From Collinsella aerofaciens (GTDB lineage Bacteria > Actinomycetota > Coriobacteriia > Coriobacteriales > Coriobacteriaceae), in the NCBI GenBank assembly GCA_905213325.1, contig CAJMHW010000006.1, positions 1 to 61,149 of the forward strand: a DNA stretch of 61,149 nucleotides. Reading direction: 5' to 3'. The translations under genes and the position numbers were made by a program. The notes beneath the pieces are model-generated. The model was not told where the DNA came from, ran no database searches, and saw only the letters and a list, made by a program, of their open reading frames with translations. Position 1 is the stretch's first letter; each line of letters begins with the position of its first letter. Shown here piece after piece: positions 33,949 through 42,971 of this stretch.

Positions 33949-35925
33949 ATGGCGATTCGGCCGATGGAACCGAGCGGACAATGCGAAAGCGAGTTGGCGG
34001 CGGCTGGAGTGGCGCTGCCCGAACTGCTGGCGCCTGCTGGCGGGCTCGACCAGATGCTCGCGGCGATTGCGGCGGGTGCCGATGCCATCTATGCGGGGCT
34101 GGACGGATTCAACGCTCGAGTGAGCGCGCATGGCTTTAACGATGATGAGTTCGCGCGCGGTTGTGCCGTGGCCCATGCCCATGGCGTGCGTGTGTACGTG
34201 ACGCTCAACGTATTCGTGTTCGATGATGAGCTTGCCGACGCCGTGGCGTTGGGGGCGCATGCGCACGCGTTGGGTGCCGATGCGTTGATTGTGGCCGATG
34301 CCGGGCTGGCTTGCGCGCTACGTGCGGCGATTTCGGGGGTCGAGATTCACCTGTCCACTCAGGCGGGCGCTCATAGCGAGGGTGCCGTGCAGTTGGCTGC
34401 CAAGGAGTTGGGCGTTGAGCGCGTGACGACTGCGCGCGAGCTGAGCGTTGCAGAGATTGAGACGCTTTGCGCTACTGGCGTGCCCATCGAGGTGTTCTGT
34501 CACGGCGCTATTTGCATTGGATACTCGGGTGCGTGCGGGTTCTCTGCCCTTCGACGTGGCCGCTCTGCGATGCGCGGCGACTGCACGCAACCGTGCCGTC
34601 TATCCTATGACTTGGTGGACGAGGCGGGGCAGAGTGTTGTCGCTGTCGAAGGGGATCGCCTGCTTTGTCCGCGTGACTATCTGGGCATCGCGCATCTGCC
34701 CGAGCTTGTTGCCGCCGGCGTGGCATCGCTCAAGATCGAGGGCCGCATGAAGAATCCCGACTACGTCTTTAACGTGGTGAGGGTGTGGCGTCGGGCGCTC
34801 AATATGCTGCGCGACGGCACATGGGATGCCGATGCGGTGCCGGCGCTTGAGCGCGAGCTGGGAAGGTCGTTCAACCGCGGCTTTACCGATGCGTATCTGC
34901 GGGGTCGTTCGGGCGCCGAGCTCATGAGCTTTGAGCGCGCGATCAACCAGGGTGTGCGCGTGGGCCACTTGGTGGCGGTGGGTCACGAAGAGGTGACGGT
35001 TGAGCTTGATGCCGCCGCGGCGGCGGGCGATACGCTCGAGATCCGATTTTACCCGGGTGCCGACGCGCGTCCCGATGTGCCCAAGCGCTGGCCACAGGTG
35101 CCTTGCCCCGTGGATGCCGCTGCGGGAGAGCGCATCGTCGTGCATTGCAAACGCAAGGTGGACGCGGGCTGCGAGGTCTATCTGATTCGCAGTGCCGGCG
35201 TGCTGGGGCAGACGGCAACGGTGTTGGAGCGCATGCGGGTCGAGGCAGATGCAGTCGCGCCTGCTGAGCAGTCCGTTGAGGTGCTGCCGTTTGAGGGCGT
35301 TCTGGCAGATGGCGATGTACCGACGGAGTTGGCGGGACCGGCGGAGCCGGCAAAGCATGAGGCTTTTGCTCGTAAGGTCTTTGCCTGGGAGCTGATGGAT
35401 TTGGATCCGCGCGATGAGTGGGATCTGTCCGATGCGACGGTGGTGCTCGACGAAGTGTGCCGTGCAGGCGACGCCGAGCGGACTCGAGCGCTTATGCAAC
35501 GTGCCGGGCGCGTCGTCTGCCGCAATCTGGGACAGGTGGCGATGGCCCGCGAGCTGGGCACGACGTTTGACGTGGCGGCGCCGGTGTTCTGCGCCAATCG
35601 GGCCACGCTTGCCTGGCTGCGCGGGCTTGGCGCGAGGTGGGTATACTTGCCTGCCGAGTTGCTCAGCAATGACAGGGAGCGTATCGCCGAGCTGGCTGCT
35701 GAACCCGGCGTCTTGGGTCCGGTCGACGCCGACCGTCCCGAGCTTATGGTGTGCGAGCACTGCCTGCTGACCGCCGAGGGCGTCTGCGCCACCGATGCGA
35801 CGGGACAGGTCCGTTGCCGCGACTGCTTGCGTCGTCGGCAGGCACGCTATCTGGTCGAGCGTGACGGTACACGTCTGCCAGTTGCCATTGACGCATGCGG
35901 CAGGACGAGGATTTTCCTGTCGTAG
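33949..35925 (+). CDS. U32-family peptidase/RNA-modification protein
   Basis: The 658-aa protein has the U32 TIM-barrel start (ELLAPAGGLDQMLAAIAAGA) and the family signature EVFCHGAICIGYSGACGFS, with Cys at the iron-sulfur sites (also GDCTQPCR). Members such as TrhP and RlhA take part in tRNA or rRNA hydroxylation rather than proteolysis; which role applies here is unknown. A C-terminal extension carries two CxxC pairs (CEHC, CRDC), possibly a zinc ribbon. Start ATG 33949 follows GGTGAGGAG. The 161-bp gap to the PBP gene must hold both promoters. Confidence 0.88.
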   Translation: MAIRPMEPSGQCESELAAAGVALPELLAPAGGLDQMLAAIAAGADAIYAGLDGFNARVSAHGFNDDEFARGCAVAHAHGVRVYVTLNVFVFDDELADAVALGAHAHALGADALIVADAGLACALRAAISGVEIHLSTQAGAHSEGAVQLAAKELGVERVTTARELSVAEIETLCATGVPIEVFCHGAICIGYSGACGFSALRRGRSAMRGDCTQPCRLSYDLVDEAGQSVVAVEGDRLLCPRDYLGIAHLPELVAAGVASLKIEGRMKNPDYVFNVVRVWRRALNMLRDGTWDADAVPALERELGRSFNRGFTDAYLRGRSGAELMSFERAINQGVRVGHLVAVGHEEVTVELDAAAAAGDTLEIRFYPGADARPDVPKRWPQVPCPVDAAAGERIVVHCKRKVDAGCEVYLIRSAGVLGQTATVLERMRVEADAVAPAEQSVEVLPFEGVLADGDVPTELAGPAEPAKHEAFARKVFAWELMDLDPRDEWDLSDATVVLDEVCRAGDAERTRALMQRAGRVVCRNLGQVAMARELGTTFDVAAPVFCANRATLAWLRGLGARWVYLPAELLSNDRERIAELAAEPGVLGPVDADRPELMVCEHCLLTAEGVCATDATGQVRCRDCLRRRQARYLVERDGTRLPVAIDACGRTRIFLS

Positions 35926-35973
35926 GTGCCGCGTCGCGTCAGTTTGTTATCATAAGAGAGTTTATGGACTTCC

Positions 35974-36000
35974 AGCACCGCCGTTTTCGGCGAGGGTGCT
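35974..36000 (+). other. Leader hairpin before tyrS
   Basis: AGCACC (35974-35979) pairs with GGTGCT (35995-36000) around an inner CCG/CGG stem, ending 9 bases before AAAGGAGG. It is too small for a T-box and has no T-box-like sequence. Confidence 0.35.
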
Positions 36001-36021
36001 ATAGCAAAAGGAGGATACCCA

Positions 36022-37233
36022 ATGCTGTCTGTTGACGAGCAAATGCGTATCATCACCTCGGGCGCCGCGCAGATCGTTCCCGAGGCCGACCTTCGCAAGA
36101 AGCTTGAGAAGGGCGAGCCCCTCAACATCAAGCTCGGCGTCGACCCCACCAGCCCCGACCTGCACCTGGGCCACGCCGTGCCGCTGCGTAAGATGCGTCA
36201 GTTCCAGGACCTGGGCCACAACGTCACCCTCATCATCGGCAACGGTACCGCGCTGATTGGCGACCCTTCGGGCAAGAATTCCACCCGTCCGCAGCTTTCG
36301 CAGGAGCAGATCGAGGCCAATGCCGAGACCTACGTGAGCCAGGCCATGAAGATCCTGGATCCCGAGAAGACCACCATCGTGCACAACGGCGACTGGATCC
36401 TTTCGATGGACCTGGCCGGCCTGCTGCAGGTGTGCTCCAAGTTCACCGTCGCCCGCATTCTTGAGCGCGACGACTTTACCAAGCGCTACCAGTCTCAGAC
36501 GCCGATCGCCCTGCATGAGTTCCTGTATCCCGTGATGCAGGCTTTCGACTCCGTGCAGATCAAGGCCGACGTGGAGATGGGCGGCACCGATCAGCTCTTC
36601 AACCTGCTCGCTGGCCGTGAGCTCATGGAGAAGATGGGCATGGAGCCGCAGATCGCGCTCACCATGCCGCTGCTCGAGGGTACCGACGGCGTGCGCAAGA
36701 TGTCCAAGTCATACGGCAACTACATCGGCCTGACCGACGCGCCCAAGGACATGTTCGGCAAGACCATGTCCATCCCCGACGAGATGATCGGCAAGTACTA
36801 TCGTCTGGCCAGCTCGCTCACCCCGGCCGAGGTCGACAAGATCGACGCCGCCCTGGCCGACGGCTCTGCCGATCCCTATGAGCTCAAGCGCGCTCTGGGT
36901 CGCGACCTGTGCGACACCTACCACGGCGCCGGCGCCGGCGACGAGGCTCAGGCCGAGTTCGACCGCGTGTTCAAGGAGGGCCAGCTTGCCGACTTCCCCG
37001 AGAAGCATGTCGAGCTGACCGTCAACGACGAGGGCCAGATCTACCTCGCCGGCCTGCTCAAGGACCTGGGTCTTTCGGCGAGCGCCGGCCAGGCTCGTCG
37101 CGATATCGACGGCGGCGGCGTCAAGATCAACGGCAAGGCCGTGGCTCCCAAGAGCTATAACATCGATCCCAGCGCCCTCAAACTGGGCGACACCCTCTCC
37201 GTAGGCAAGCGCAAGGGCTTCAAGTTGATTTAG
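36022..37233 (+). CDS. tyrS: Tyrosyl-tRNA synthetase
   Basis: This 403-aa class I synthetase attaches Tyr to its tRNA. The HIGH-type motif is HLGHAVPL, the KMSKS motif is RKMSKSYGNYIGL, and a C-terminal S4 domain (DLGLSASAGQARRDI) binds the tRNA. The ATG follows AAAAGGAGG. The TyrZ-like layout and length are normal. Confidence 0.96.
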   Translation: MLSVDEQMRIITSGAAQIVPEADLRKKLEKGEPLNIKLGVDPTSPDLHLGHAVPLRKMRQFQDLGHNVTLIIGNGTALIGDPSGKNSTRPQLSQEQIEANAETYVSQAMKILDPEKTTIVHNGDWILSMDLAGLLQVCSKFTVARILERDDFTKRYQSQTPIALHEFLYPVMQAFDSVQIKADVEMGGTDQLFNLLAGRELMEKMGMEPQIALTMPLLEGTDGVRKMSKSYGNYIGLTDAPKDMFGKTMSIPDEMIGKYYRLASSLTPAEVDKIDAALADGSADPYELKRALGRDLCDTYHGAGAGDEAQAEFDRVFKEGQLADFPEKHVELTVNDEGQIYLAGLLKDLGLSASAGQARRDIDGGGVKINGKAVAPKSYNIDPSALKLGDTLSVGKRKGFKLI

Positions 37234-37234
37234 T

Positions 37235-37340
37235 TCCGCCGTTCTAACGAACGGCGGACCGGCCGACGCTGCGCGGGCCGCATTTGGACAATCTGACGTT
37301 CAACTTCAAGGGCGCGACCAGAAGGTCAGCGCCCTTTCGT
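37235..37340 (+). terminator. Hairpin and terminator after tyrS
   Basis: A 10-bp hairpin, TCCGCCGTTC/GAACGGCGGA (37235-37258), is followed by AGGGCGCGACC/GGTCAGCGCCCT (37309-37335, one bulge) and TTT. The second is the likely terminator. From 37341 to about 37500 I see nothing I can name. Confidence 0.6.
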
Positions 37341-37503
37341 TTCACGTCACCTTGTCTCAAATGCGACCCACTCGCTGGCGATGCCAAAACATCGGCGTTT
37401 TTGTTGTCGGGACGGCAGTTAGTAGTCGTCGAGTAGTCATTGGTGCTCAGCGGCAGTCCCCATTGCGCTGAGCGGCGTGTGCCGTTAAGCGGAGAGGCGT
37501 ATT

Positions 37504-37577
37504 GTTGACCCATCGTTTGGGCATACAATGGCTGTTGGCTTGCTGCGGTGAAGGCTCGTCCGCTCCGCAGCTTTTTT
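37504..37577 (+). promoter_or_regulatory. Leader of ade with promoter-like site and intrinsic-terminator-like hairpin
   Basis: A TACAAT box (37524-37529) with TTGTTG 16 bases upstream could start transcription. Downstream, GCTGCGG (37542-37548) pairs with CCGCAGC (37565-37571) and is followed by six T, just before TAAAGGAG and the ade ATG. A terminator between promoter and gene would make this an attenuator. Confidence 0.45.
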
Positions 37578-37597
37578 CTACGGTTAAAGGAGTATGT

Positions 37598-39418
37598 ATG
37601 TCCGTTGAGGTCATGAGGACTGTGATCGACGCTGCCGAGGGCCGCGTGCCCGTCGACACGCTGTTTACCAATGCGCAGATCGTCGACGTATATGGCCAGC
37701 GTGTGGCGCCCGGTAGCGTTGCCGTCAAGGACGGTGTGATCGTCGGCGTGCTCTACGATGGTCGCGACGATGCCGCTGGCACCTACGAGGCAACTGAGGT
37801 CATCGACTGCCAGGGTCGCTATCTCGCTCCCGGTTTTATTGACGGGCATTTGCATATCGAGTCTTCGAACATCCGTCCCGCCGAGTATGCTCGCATGGCC
37901 GCGACGCGCGGTACTACCACCGCCATTGCCGACAGCCACGAGATTGCCAATGTTGCCGGTCTCGACGGCTTGCGCTTTATGATCGAGGACGGCCGCCGCG
38001 CACCCATCTCCATCAAGTACATGATGCCTTCGTGCGTGCCCGCACTGCCCGATGAGCAAGCAGGCGCTGTGATTACCGCCGCTGACATGCAGGCGTTTTT
38101 TGCCGAGCATCCGGGCGATGTCTTTGGCCTGGGCGAGATGATGAACCTGCCGGGCGTCTTTATGGCCGATCCCGAGACCTGCGCTCGAATCGACGCTGCC
38201 AACCAGACGCCGTCCAAGCAGGTTGACGGTCACGCGCCGCTCGTTGCCGGCAAGGACCTCAACGCCTATGCCGCAGCAGGTATTATCGCTGACCATGAGT
38301 CGACGATTCCCGAGGAGGCACTCGACAAGCTGTCTCGCGGCATGTATGTGATGCTGCGCGAGGGTACGTGCAGCCATGACCTGGCCAACCTGTCGCCGAT
38401 GCTGCTGGAGAATCCTGCCCGTGCCCGCCGTTGCTGCTTTGCGACCGACGACCGCGCTCCTTCCGATGCGCTTGCGTCCGGCATGATCGACAACGCCTGC
38501 CGCGTGGCGATTGAGGCCGGTATCGACCCGGTGGTCGCTATCTCCATGGCGTCCCTTTCCACGGCTGAGGCGTTTGGCCTGGATCACGGCTGCCGCGACC
38601 CGCACGAACTGCGTGGCGCCATCGCCCCGGGCAAGCGTGCCGACCTGCTGGTGCTCAATGACCTGACGTTCACCACGGCTCCGCATCGCGTATACGCCGC
38701 CGGTGCTCTGGTGGCGCAGGACGGCACCTTTGTGGGCGAGATCGCACCCGAGATGGCCGAGGTCGCAGCCCTTGCCGACGAGCTGCGCGCGTCCGTTAAG
38801 CTGCCGAAGCTTTCGCTCGACGTATTCGACTATGCCTTTAAGCCGGGCGAGGCCGTGATTGACGTGGTGCCGGGTAAGGCCATCACGGGTATGGCTCGCC
38901 CCGAGAGCGCCGAGGGCCTGCGTCGCATTATGCTGATCGAGCGCCACGGCCGCGGTGTGTCGCTGCAGGCCGAGGGCGCCGACGGTGATGGTCCTGCGGG
39001 CCTGGGCCTTGTCGGCAAGCATATCGGTCGCGGCTGGGTGCGTGGCTTCACCATCACCGGTGGCGCCATTGCCTCCACGATCGGCCACGACTCGCACAAC
39101 GTGTGCGTCGTGGGTGATAACGCTGCCGATATGATGGCTGCTGTTGAGGCTGTGGGCCAGGGTGGTCACGTGCTGGTGCGCAACGGCGAGGTCGTGGCGC
39201 GCATTCCGCTGGCGCTCGGCGGTCTGATGAGCGAAGGCACGGCCGAGGATGTCGCCGCGCAGCACGACGACTTTATGGTCAAGGCGCGCGCCATGGGCAT
39301 CGAGCCGCCGCTCGACCCCATCATGGGCATCATCTTCCTGCCCCTGCCGGTTATCCCGACGCTCCGCATCCGCCCCGAGGGCATGTTCGACGTCACAACC
39401 TTCACCTACGCCGACTAG
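37598..39418 (+). CDS. ade: Adenine deaminase
   Basis: The 606-aa amidohydrolase converts adenine to hypoxanthine. It has the N-terminal amidohydrolase metal motif PGFIDGHLHIESS, ADSHEIANV, a middle TDDR Asp block (CCFATDDRAPSD) and the Ade C-terminal domain (HIGRGWVRGFTITGGAIAST). The ATG at 37598 follows AAAGGAG; the upstream open frame is the leader. In this genome it would feed hypoxanthine to the molybdenum hydroxylase that the mocA/yqeB/yqeC/xdhC genes imply. The stop codon forms part of a dispersed repeat. Confidence 0.95.
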   Translation: MSVEVMRTVIDAAEGRVPVDTLFTNAQIVDVYGQRVAPGSVAVKDGVIVGVLYDGRDDAAGTYEATEVIDCQGRYLAPGFIDGHLHIESSNIRPAEYARMAATRGTTTAIADSHEIANVAGLDGLRFMIEDGRRAPISIKYMMPSCVPALPDEQAGAVITAADMQAFFAEHPGDVFGLGEMMNLPGVFMADPETCARIDAANQTPSKQVDGHAPLVAGKDLNAYAAAGIIADHESTIPEEALDKLSRGMYVMLREGTCSHDLANLSPMLLENPARARRCCFATDDRAPSDALASGMIDNACRVAIEAGIDPVVAISMASLSTAEAFGLDHGCRDPHELRGAIAPGKRADLLVLNDLTFTTAPHRVYAAGALVAQDGTFVGEIAPEMAEVAALADELRASVKLPKLSLDVFDYAFKPGEAVIDVVPGKAITGMARPESAEGLRRIMLIERHGRGVSLQAEGADGDGPAGLGLVGKHIGRGWVRGFTITGGAIASTIGHDSHNVCVVGDNAADMMAAVEAVGQGGHVLVRNGEVVARIPLALGGLMSEGTAEDVAAQHDDFMVKARAMGIEPPLDPIMGIIFLPLPVIPTLRIRPEGMFDVTTFTYAD

Positions 39419-39447
39419 TCATCGGGGACGTTCTTAAACGTCTAGTC
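39413..39447. repeat. CTAG-bounded repeat, copy 1 (overlaps the ade stop codon)
   Basis: GACTAGTCATCGGGGACGTT ... ACGTCTAGTC has CTAG at both ends. Its left CTAG includes the TAG stop of ade. A related copy at 40499 supplies the stop of the converging HAD gene. Confidence 0.75.
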
Positions 39448-39557
39448 GCCTGCGACACTCTTTGACGTGTTGCCTGGCGCTGCGAATGTGGGACCCCTGG
39501 TGCGCGTGAGCTATTTGCCAGGTCCTTGTAACGTTTGCGCCCGCGGAGTCTTACCTG

Positions 39558-39619
39558 AGCTCCCTTTGGGTACGTTGGAATTGGATACACGTTCGATTCC
39601 AACAAGCCCGAAGGGAGCT
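39558..39619 (+). promoter_or_regulatory. Long leader hairpin that covers the ribosome binding site of the HAD gene
   Basis: AGCTCCCTT (39558-39566) pairs with AAGGGAGCT (39611-39619), which contains the SD sequence of the next gene. An inner GGG/CCC and TTGGAAT (39575-39581)/ATTCCAA (39596-39602) extend the fold. The paired SD suggests control of translation. Confidence 0.55.
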
Positions 39620-39624
39620 TTTCT

Positions 39625-40419
39625 ATGTTTAAACTGATTGCATCCGATATGGACGGCACGTTGCTTGACGAAAACAGCCAGGTGCCTCCCGAGACTTACG
39701 AACTGATTCTGGCGCTACACGAGCATGGCGTGCATTTCGCCGCATCGTCAGGTCGTCGCTACGATCGCCTGTGCGAGTTCTTTGCGCCCGTTCGCGACAA
39801 GATGGACTTTGTCGCCGCTAACGGTGCCCAGGTCTACGCCGACGGCAAAATGGTAGACCGTGAGGTGTATTCGCACCTGGCGATTCGAAGGCTCGCCCAG
39901 GCTGTCGCGACGTTTCCCAATCTGCATCTTGCGCTCTTTGACCGAACCAAATCCTTCTTGCTCGATGACGAGTGCAAGTTCGTACGCGAGGTCGATAAGG
40001 ACCTTCCCAATGCCGAGCGCATTTGGGAACTGCCCGATCCCAGCGTAAATATCATCAAGGCGAGTATCTTTTGCGATGACTGTGCCGTTATGGACAGTGC
40101 GTACGTGCTACAGCGAGAACTCGGTCAGCTCTTTACCTTTGCGCCCTCGGGCAACGCATGGATCGATGCCATGCAGCCCGGTGTGTCGAAGGCCTCGGGC
40201 ATCGCACAGCTTGCGGAGCATTACGGCATTGGACGCGACGAGATCATGGCGTTTGGCGACTCGATGAACGACTACGAGATCATTCGCTTTGTCGGCACGG
40301 GCTGTGCGATGGAAAACGCGCGCCCCGCGCTCAAAGCGGTTGCCGATCGCGTCGTGGGCTGCAACCGCGACCACGCCGTCCAGCAGGAACTTCGCCGTGT
40401 TCTGGAGAGCCTCGCCTAA
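39625..40419 (+). CDS. HAD-superfamily phosphatase, Cof type
   Basis: The 264-aa protein has the HAD motif I DMDGTLLDE, a type IIB cap domain in the middle, and motif IV GDSMNDYEI. Such enzymes dephosphorylate sugar phosphates, flavin or other metabolites. The substrate cannot be read from the sequence. The start at 39625 uses AGGGAG, which lies in the leader hairpin. It converges on a second HAD gene of the same class. Confidence 0.9.
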   Translation: MFKLIASDMDGTLLDENSQVPPETYELILALHEHGVHFAASSGRRYDRLCEFFAPVRDKMDFVAANGAQVYADGKMVDREVYSHLAIRRLAQAVATFPNLHLALFDRTKSFLLDDECKFVREVDKDLPNAERIWELPDPSVNIIKASIFCDDCAVMDSAYVLQRELGQLFTFAPSGNAWIDAMQPGVSKASGIAQLAEHYGIGRDEIMAFGDSMNDYEIIRFVGTGCAMENARPALKAVADRVVGCNRDHAVQQELRRVLESLA

Positions 40420-40498
40420 TCCGGCAGTTAGGGACGTTCCTTTTCTGCCGGCAGCCGGGGACAGTCCTTGCAGCTTTTTCGCGAAGAGTGTCCCCAAC

Positions 40499-40548
40499 GA
40501 CTAGTCATTTAAGAACACCCAATGACTAAGAACGTCCCCAATGACTAG
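40499..40548. repeat. CTAG-bounded repeat, copy 2 (overlaps the stop of the second HAD gene)
   Basis: It starts GACTAGTCATTTAAGAAC and ends AACGTCCCCAATGACTAG, like copy 1 in reverse but with an extra internal AATGACTAAGAAC segment. A further GTGTCCCCAACGACTAG just to the left makes three partial copies in a row. Short palindromic GTCCC-type sequences fill the rest of 40420-40498. Confidence 0.75.
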
Positions 40549-41387
40549 GCGAGGGCGGTCATGATGGCGCGGGCGACGCCGTCGTGGTCGTTGTCGTATT
40601 CGGTGATGGCGTCGGCGGCCTCGCGGTCCTCGGGCTCGGCGTTGATCATGGCCATACCGTGGCCCGCTGCCTGCAGCATGGGGATGTCGTTGATGTTGTC
40701 GCCGAACGCCCAGGCGTCGGCGAGACGCTCGCCCAGGTGCTCGCACAGCCACGTGAGTGCCGTTCCCTTGGTGGCTCCCTCGCCCATGACCTCGATATTC
40801 ATGGCGTACGAACGCGTGACCTCAATGCCTCCGAGCGTGTCGAGCTCCGCCGCGATGGCGTCGCGATCGGCTGGGTCGTGCCAGTACATGGCGATGCGTT
40901 CGAGTGTCTCGACCTCGTCGATCTTGTTGTCGATATCCATGTCGATCGGTGTTCGTGTGCGCTTGAGCGAAGCCGCGATGTGGGGGTCGCCGCCGCAGAA
41001 TTCGTCCAGGCGCGTGTAGAGCGAGCGGGGGAGGAAGCACTGCCCGTCCGCGAAGATATCGAAGGTGACGTCATGGCCGGCGGCAATGCTATGGACGCGG
41101 TGGGCGATGGCGCGGTCGAGCGGTCGGCTCAAAATGCACGTAGCACGTGAAGTATCGGTGGGCGTACCGTCGTCGAGCTGCCAGACGCTGGCACCGTTGG
41201 CGCAGACCGCGTAGTGTACGGCGGGGTGAGCGAGGATGGGCTCAAAGATGCCCGACAGCGGGCGCCCCGTGCAGGGCACAAACTCAATACCGCGGCGCGC
41301 AAGCTCGTCGAGCATCGCCCAGGTGGCGTCGCTCATCTGCTTATCGCTCGTCAGCAGCGTTCCATCCATATCGGAAAACACAATCAT
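40545..41387 (-). CDS. HAD-superfamily phosphatase, Cof type
   Basis: The 280-aa protein has motif I FSDMDGTLLTSD, PCTGRPLSG (motif II region), and motif IV AFGDNINDIPML, with a large cap in between. It is a paralogue-level relative of the neighbouring HAD protein but clearly diverged. The start at 41387 has AAAGGATCG before it. Substrate unknown. Its stop codon is part of a dispersed repeat. Confidence 0.9.
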   Translation of the reverse strand: MIVFSDMDGTLLTSDKQMSDATWAMLDELARRGIEFVPCTGRPLSGIFEPILAHPAVHYAVCANGASVWQLDDGTPTDTSRATCILSRPLDRAIAHRVHSIAAGHDVTFDIFADGQCFLPRSLYTRLDEFCGGDPHIAASLKRTRTPIDMDIDNKIDEVETLERIAMYWHDPADRDAIAAELDTLGGIEVTRSYAMNIEVMGEGATKGTALTWLCEHLGERLADAWAFGDNINDIPMLQAAGHGMAMINAEPEDREAADAITEYDNDHDGVARAIMTALA

Positions 41388-41416
41388 TCGTTGCGATCCT
41401 TTCTACTGGCATAAAA

Positions 41417-41451
41417 AGCGTGGCCGAGGGCGGTGATGCCCTGGCCACGCT
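41417..41451 (-). terminator. Terminator of the citrate synthase gene (minus strand)
   Basis: AGCGTGGCC-G-AGGGC pairs with GCCCT-GGCCACGCT around a 6-nt loop; on the minus strand TTTTTAT follows. It lies right after the citrate synthase stop. Confidence 0.8.
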
Positions 41452-41474
41452 CGGGTTCTATGACGGTCCGCGTC

Positions 41475-42893
41475 CTAGCGGTCGGCGAGCGGCTTATACT
41501 CCAGCGGCTCGATCACCGGACGATAGGCCGGGCGGATGATGCGATGCGCGCAGAAGAGCTCTTCCATGCGGTGCGCCGACCAGCCGGCCATGCGGGCGAC
41601 GGCGAACAGCGGCGTAAAGAGCGTCTCGGGCACGCCGAGCATCTTGTAGATAAAGCCCGTGTACAGGTCGATGTTGGCGCAGATGGGCTTGGTCATGCCG
41701 TGATCGCGCATCACCTGCGGGGCCAGGCGCTCGATGCGCTCGATGAGCGCGAACTCCTCGCCCAAGTCCTTCTTGGCGGCAAGCGTGCGCGCGTAACGGC
41801 GGCACACCTCGGCGCGCGGGTCGCTCAGCGTGTAGACGGCGTGGCCCATACCGTAGATGAGGCCCGTGCCGTCGAAGGCCTGCTTGTCGAGGATCTTGCC
41901 CAGGTAGGCTGCGACCTCGTCCTCGTCCTCCCAATTGGAGACATGCGCACGGATGTCCTCGTGCATGGACACGACCTTGGCGTTGGCGCCGCCGTGGCGC
42001 GGACCCTTGAGCGAGCCGATAGCCGCGGCGTAGGCGGAATACGGGTCGGTGGCCGAGGAGGACAGCACGCGGCAGGCAAACGTAGAATTGTTGCCGCCGC
42101 CGTGCTCGGCATGCAGCATGAGCATCACGTCGAGCAGCATCGCCTCATCGCGGGTGAACGCCATGCCGCCGCGCAGGACCTGTAGGATGGTCTCGGCGGT
42201 GGAGAGACCGGGCGTGGGGTGCGGCACGTGAACCTCGGAGCCGCGAAGCTTGGCGATCGAGGCCATGTGTGCGAAGGCGGCGATGCGCGGGAGACGTGCG
42301 AGCATGGAAATAGCGACGTCGATTTCGTGCTCGGGCGTGATCACGTCTGGTTCGGCATCGAAGGCGTAGAGCAGCAGCACGGCGCGCTGGAGCACATTCA
42401 TGATGCTCGACGACACCGTGGTCATGGGGAACTCTTTGACGTACTCGTCGCTCAGATGTCTAAAGGCACCCAGGCGCTCGCAGAAGCCGTCGAGCTCTTC
42501 CTTGTTGGGCAGCGAACCCGTGATAAGCAGATAGGCGACTTCTTCGTAGCCGTAGCGATTCTCGGCCTGGGCATTGTTGACCAGATCCTCGATGCTGTAG
42601 CCGCGAAGCGTGAGCTTGCCCTGATCGGGTACGACCTTTCCGTCGACCTTGTTGTAGCCGTGCACATCCGAGATACGAGTGAGGCCCGCGACCACGCCCG
42701 AGCCGTCGGCATTGCGCAGGCCGCGCTTGACATTGTGCTCGACAAACAGGCCCTCGTCATAAGGGTCGGTCGGCAGGCCGTGGTAGAGGTTTTCGCTCTC
42801 AGGCGAAATCTGGCGGCTTGCTTCGTAATCCAGAACCAGGCGGCTCAAGTGGTCATCGAAGCGGTAGTAGATTTTCTTGGCGTCGTAAGCCAT
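41475..42893 (-). CDS. gltA: Citrate synthase
   Basis: The 472-aa enzyme condenses acetyl-CoA and oxaloacetate. Active-site residues are the His in MLHAEHGGGNNS, the His in YGMGHAVYTLSD and the Asp in CANIDLYTGF. It is somewhat longer than the 430-aa E. coli enzyme because of an N-terminal extension (residues ~1-60), as in clostridial-type synthases. A methylcitrate synthase role cannot be excluded. No other TCA genes are nearby. The gene is followed by a terminator and preceded by an ACT-domain gene on the same strand (78-base gap). Confidence 0.93.
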   Translation of the reverse strand: MAYDAKKIYYRFDDHLSRLVLDYEASRQISPESENLYHGLPTDPYDEGLFVEHNVKRGLRNADGSGVVAGLTRISDVHGYNKVDGKVVPDQGKLTLRGYSIEDLVNNAQAENRYGYEEVAYLLITGSLPNKEELDGFCERLGAFRHLSDEYVKEFPMTTVSSSIMNVLQRAVLLLYAFDAEPDVITPEHEIDVAISMLARLPRIAAFAHMASIAKLRGSEVHVPHPTPGLSTAETILQVLRGGMAFTRDEAMLLDVMLMLHAEHGGGNNSTFACRVLSSSATDPYSAYAAAIGSLKGPRHGGANAKVVSMHEDIRAHVSNWEDEDEVAAYLGKILDKQAFDGTGLIYGMGHAVYTLSDPRAEVCRRYARTLAAKKDLGEEFALIERIERLAPQVMRDHGMTKPICANIDLYTGFIYKMLGVPETLFTPLFAVARMAGWSAHRMEELFCAHRIIRPAYRPVIEPLEYKPLADR

Positions 42894-42971
42894 GCGCGCT
42901 CCTCTCGGGGCCGTGTGGGGGCGGCGTGCTTGGGTGCAGATGCGCCGGCCTGTTCCCGCACGGCCTGTTCG

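Noticed and set aside
35974..36000. T-box riboswitch before tyrS
   Set aside because: The leader is too short and has no T-box sequence, specifier loop or terminator.
37244..39265. 673-aa minus-strand frame opposite adenine deaminase
   Set aside because: Shadow frame with no SD and no recognisable motif.
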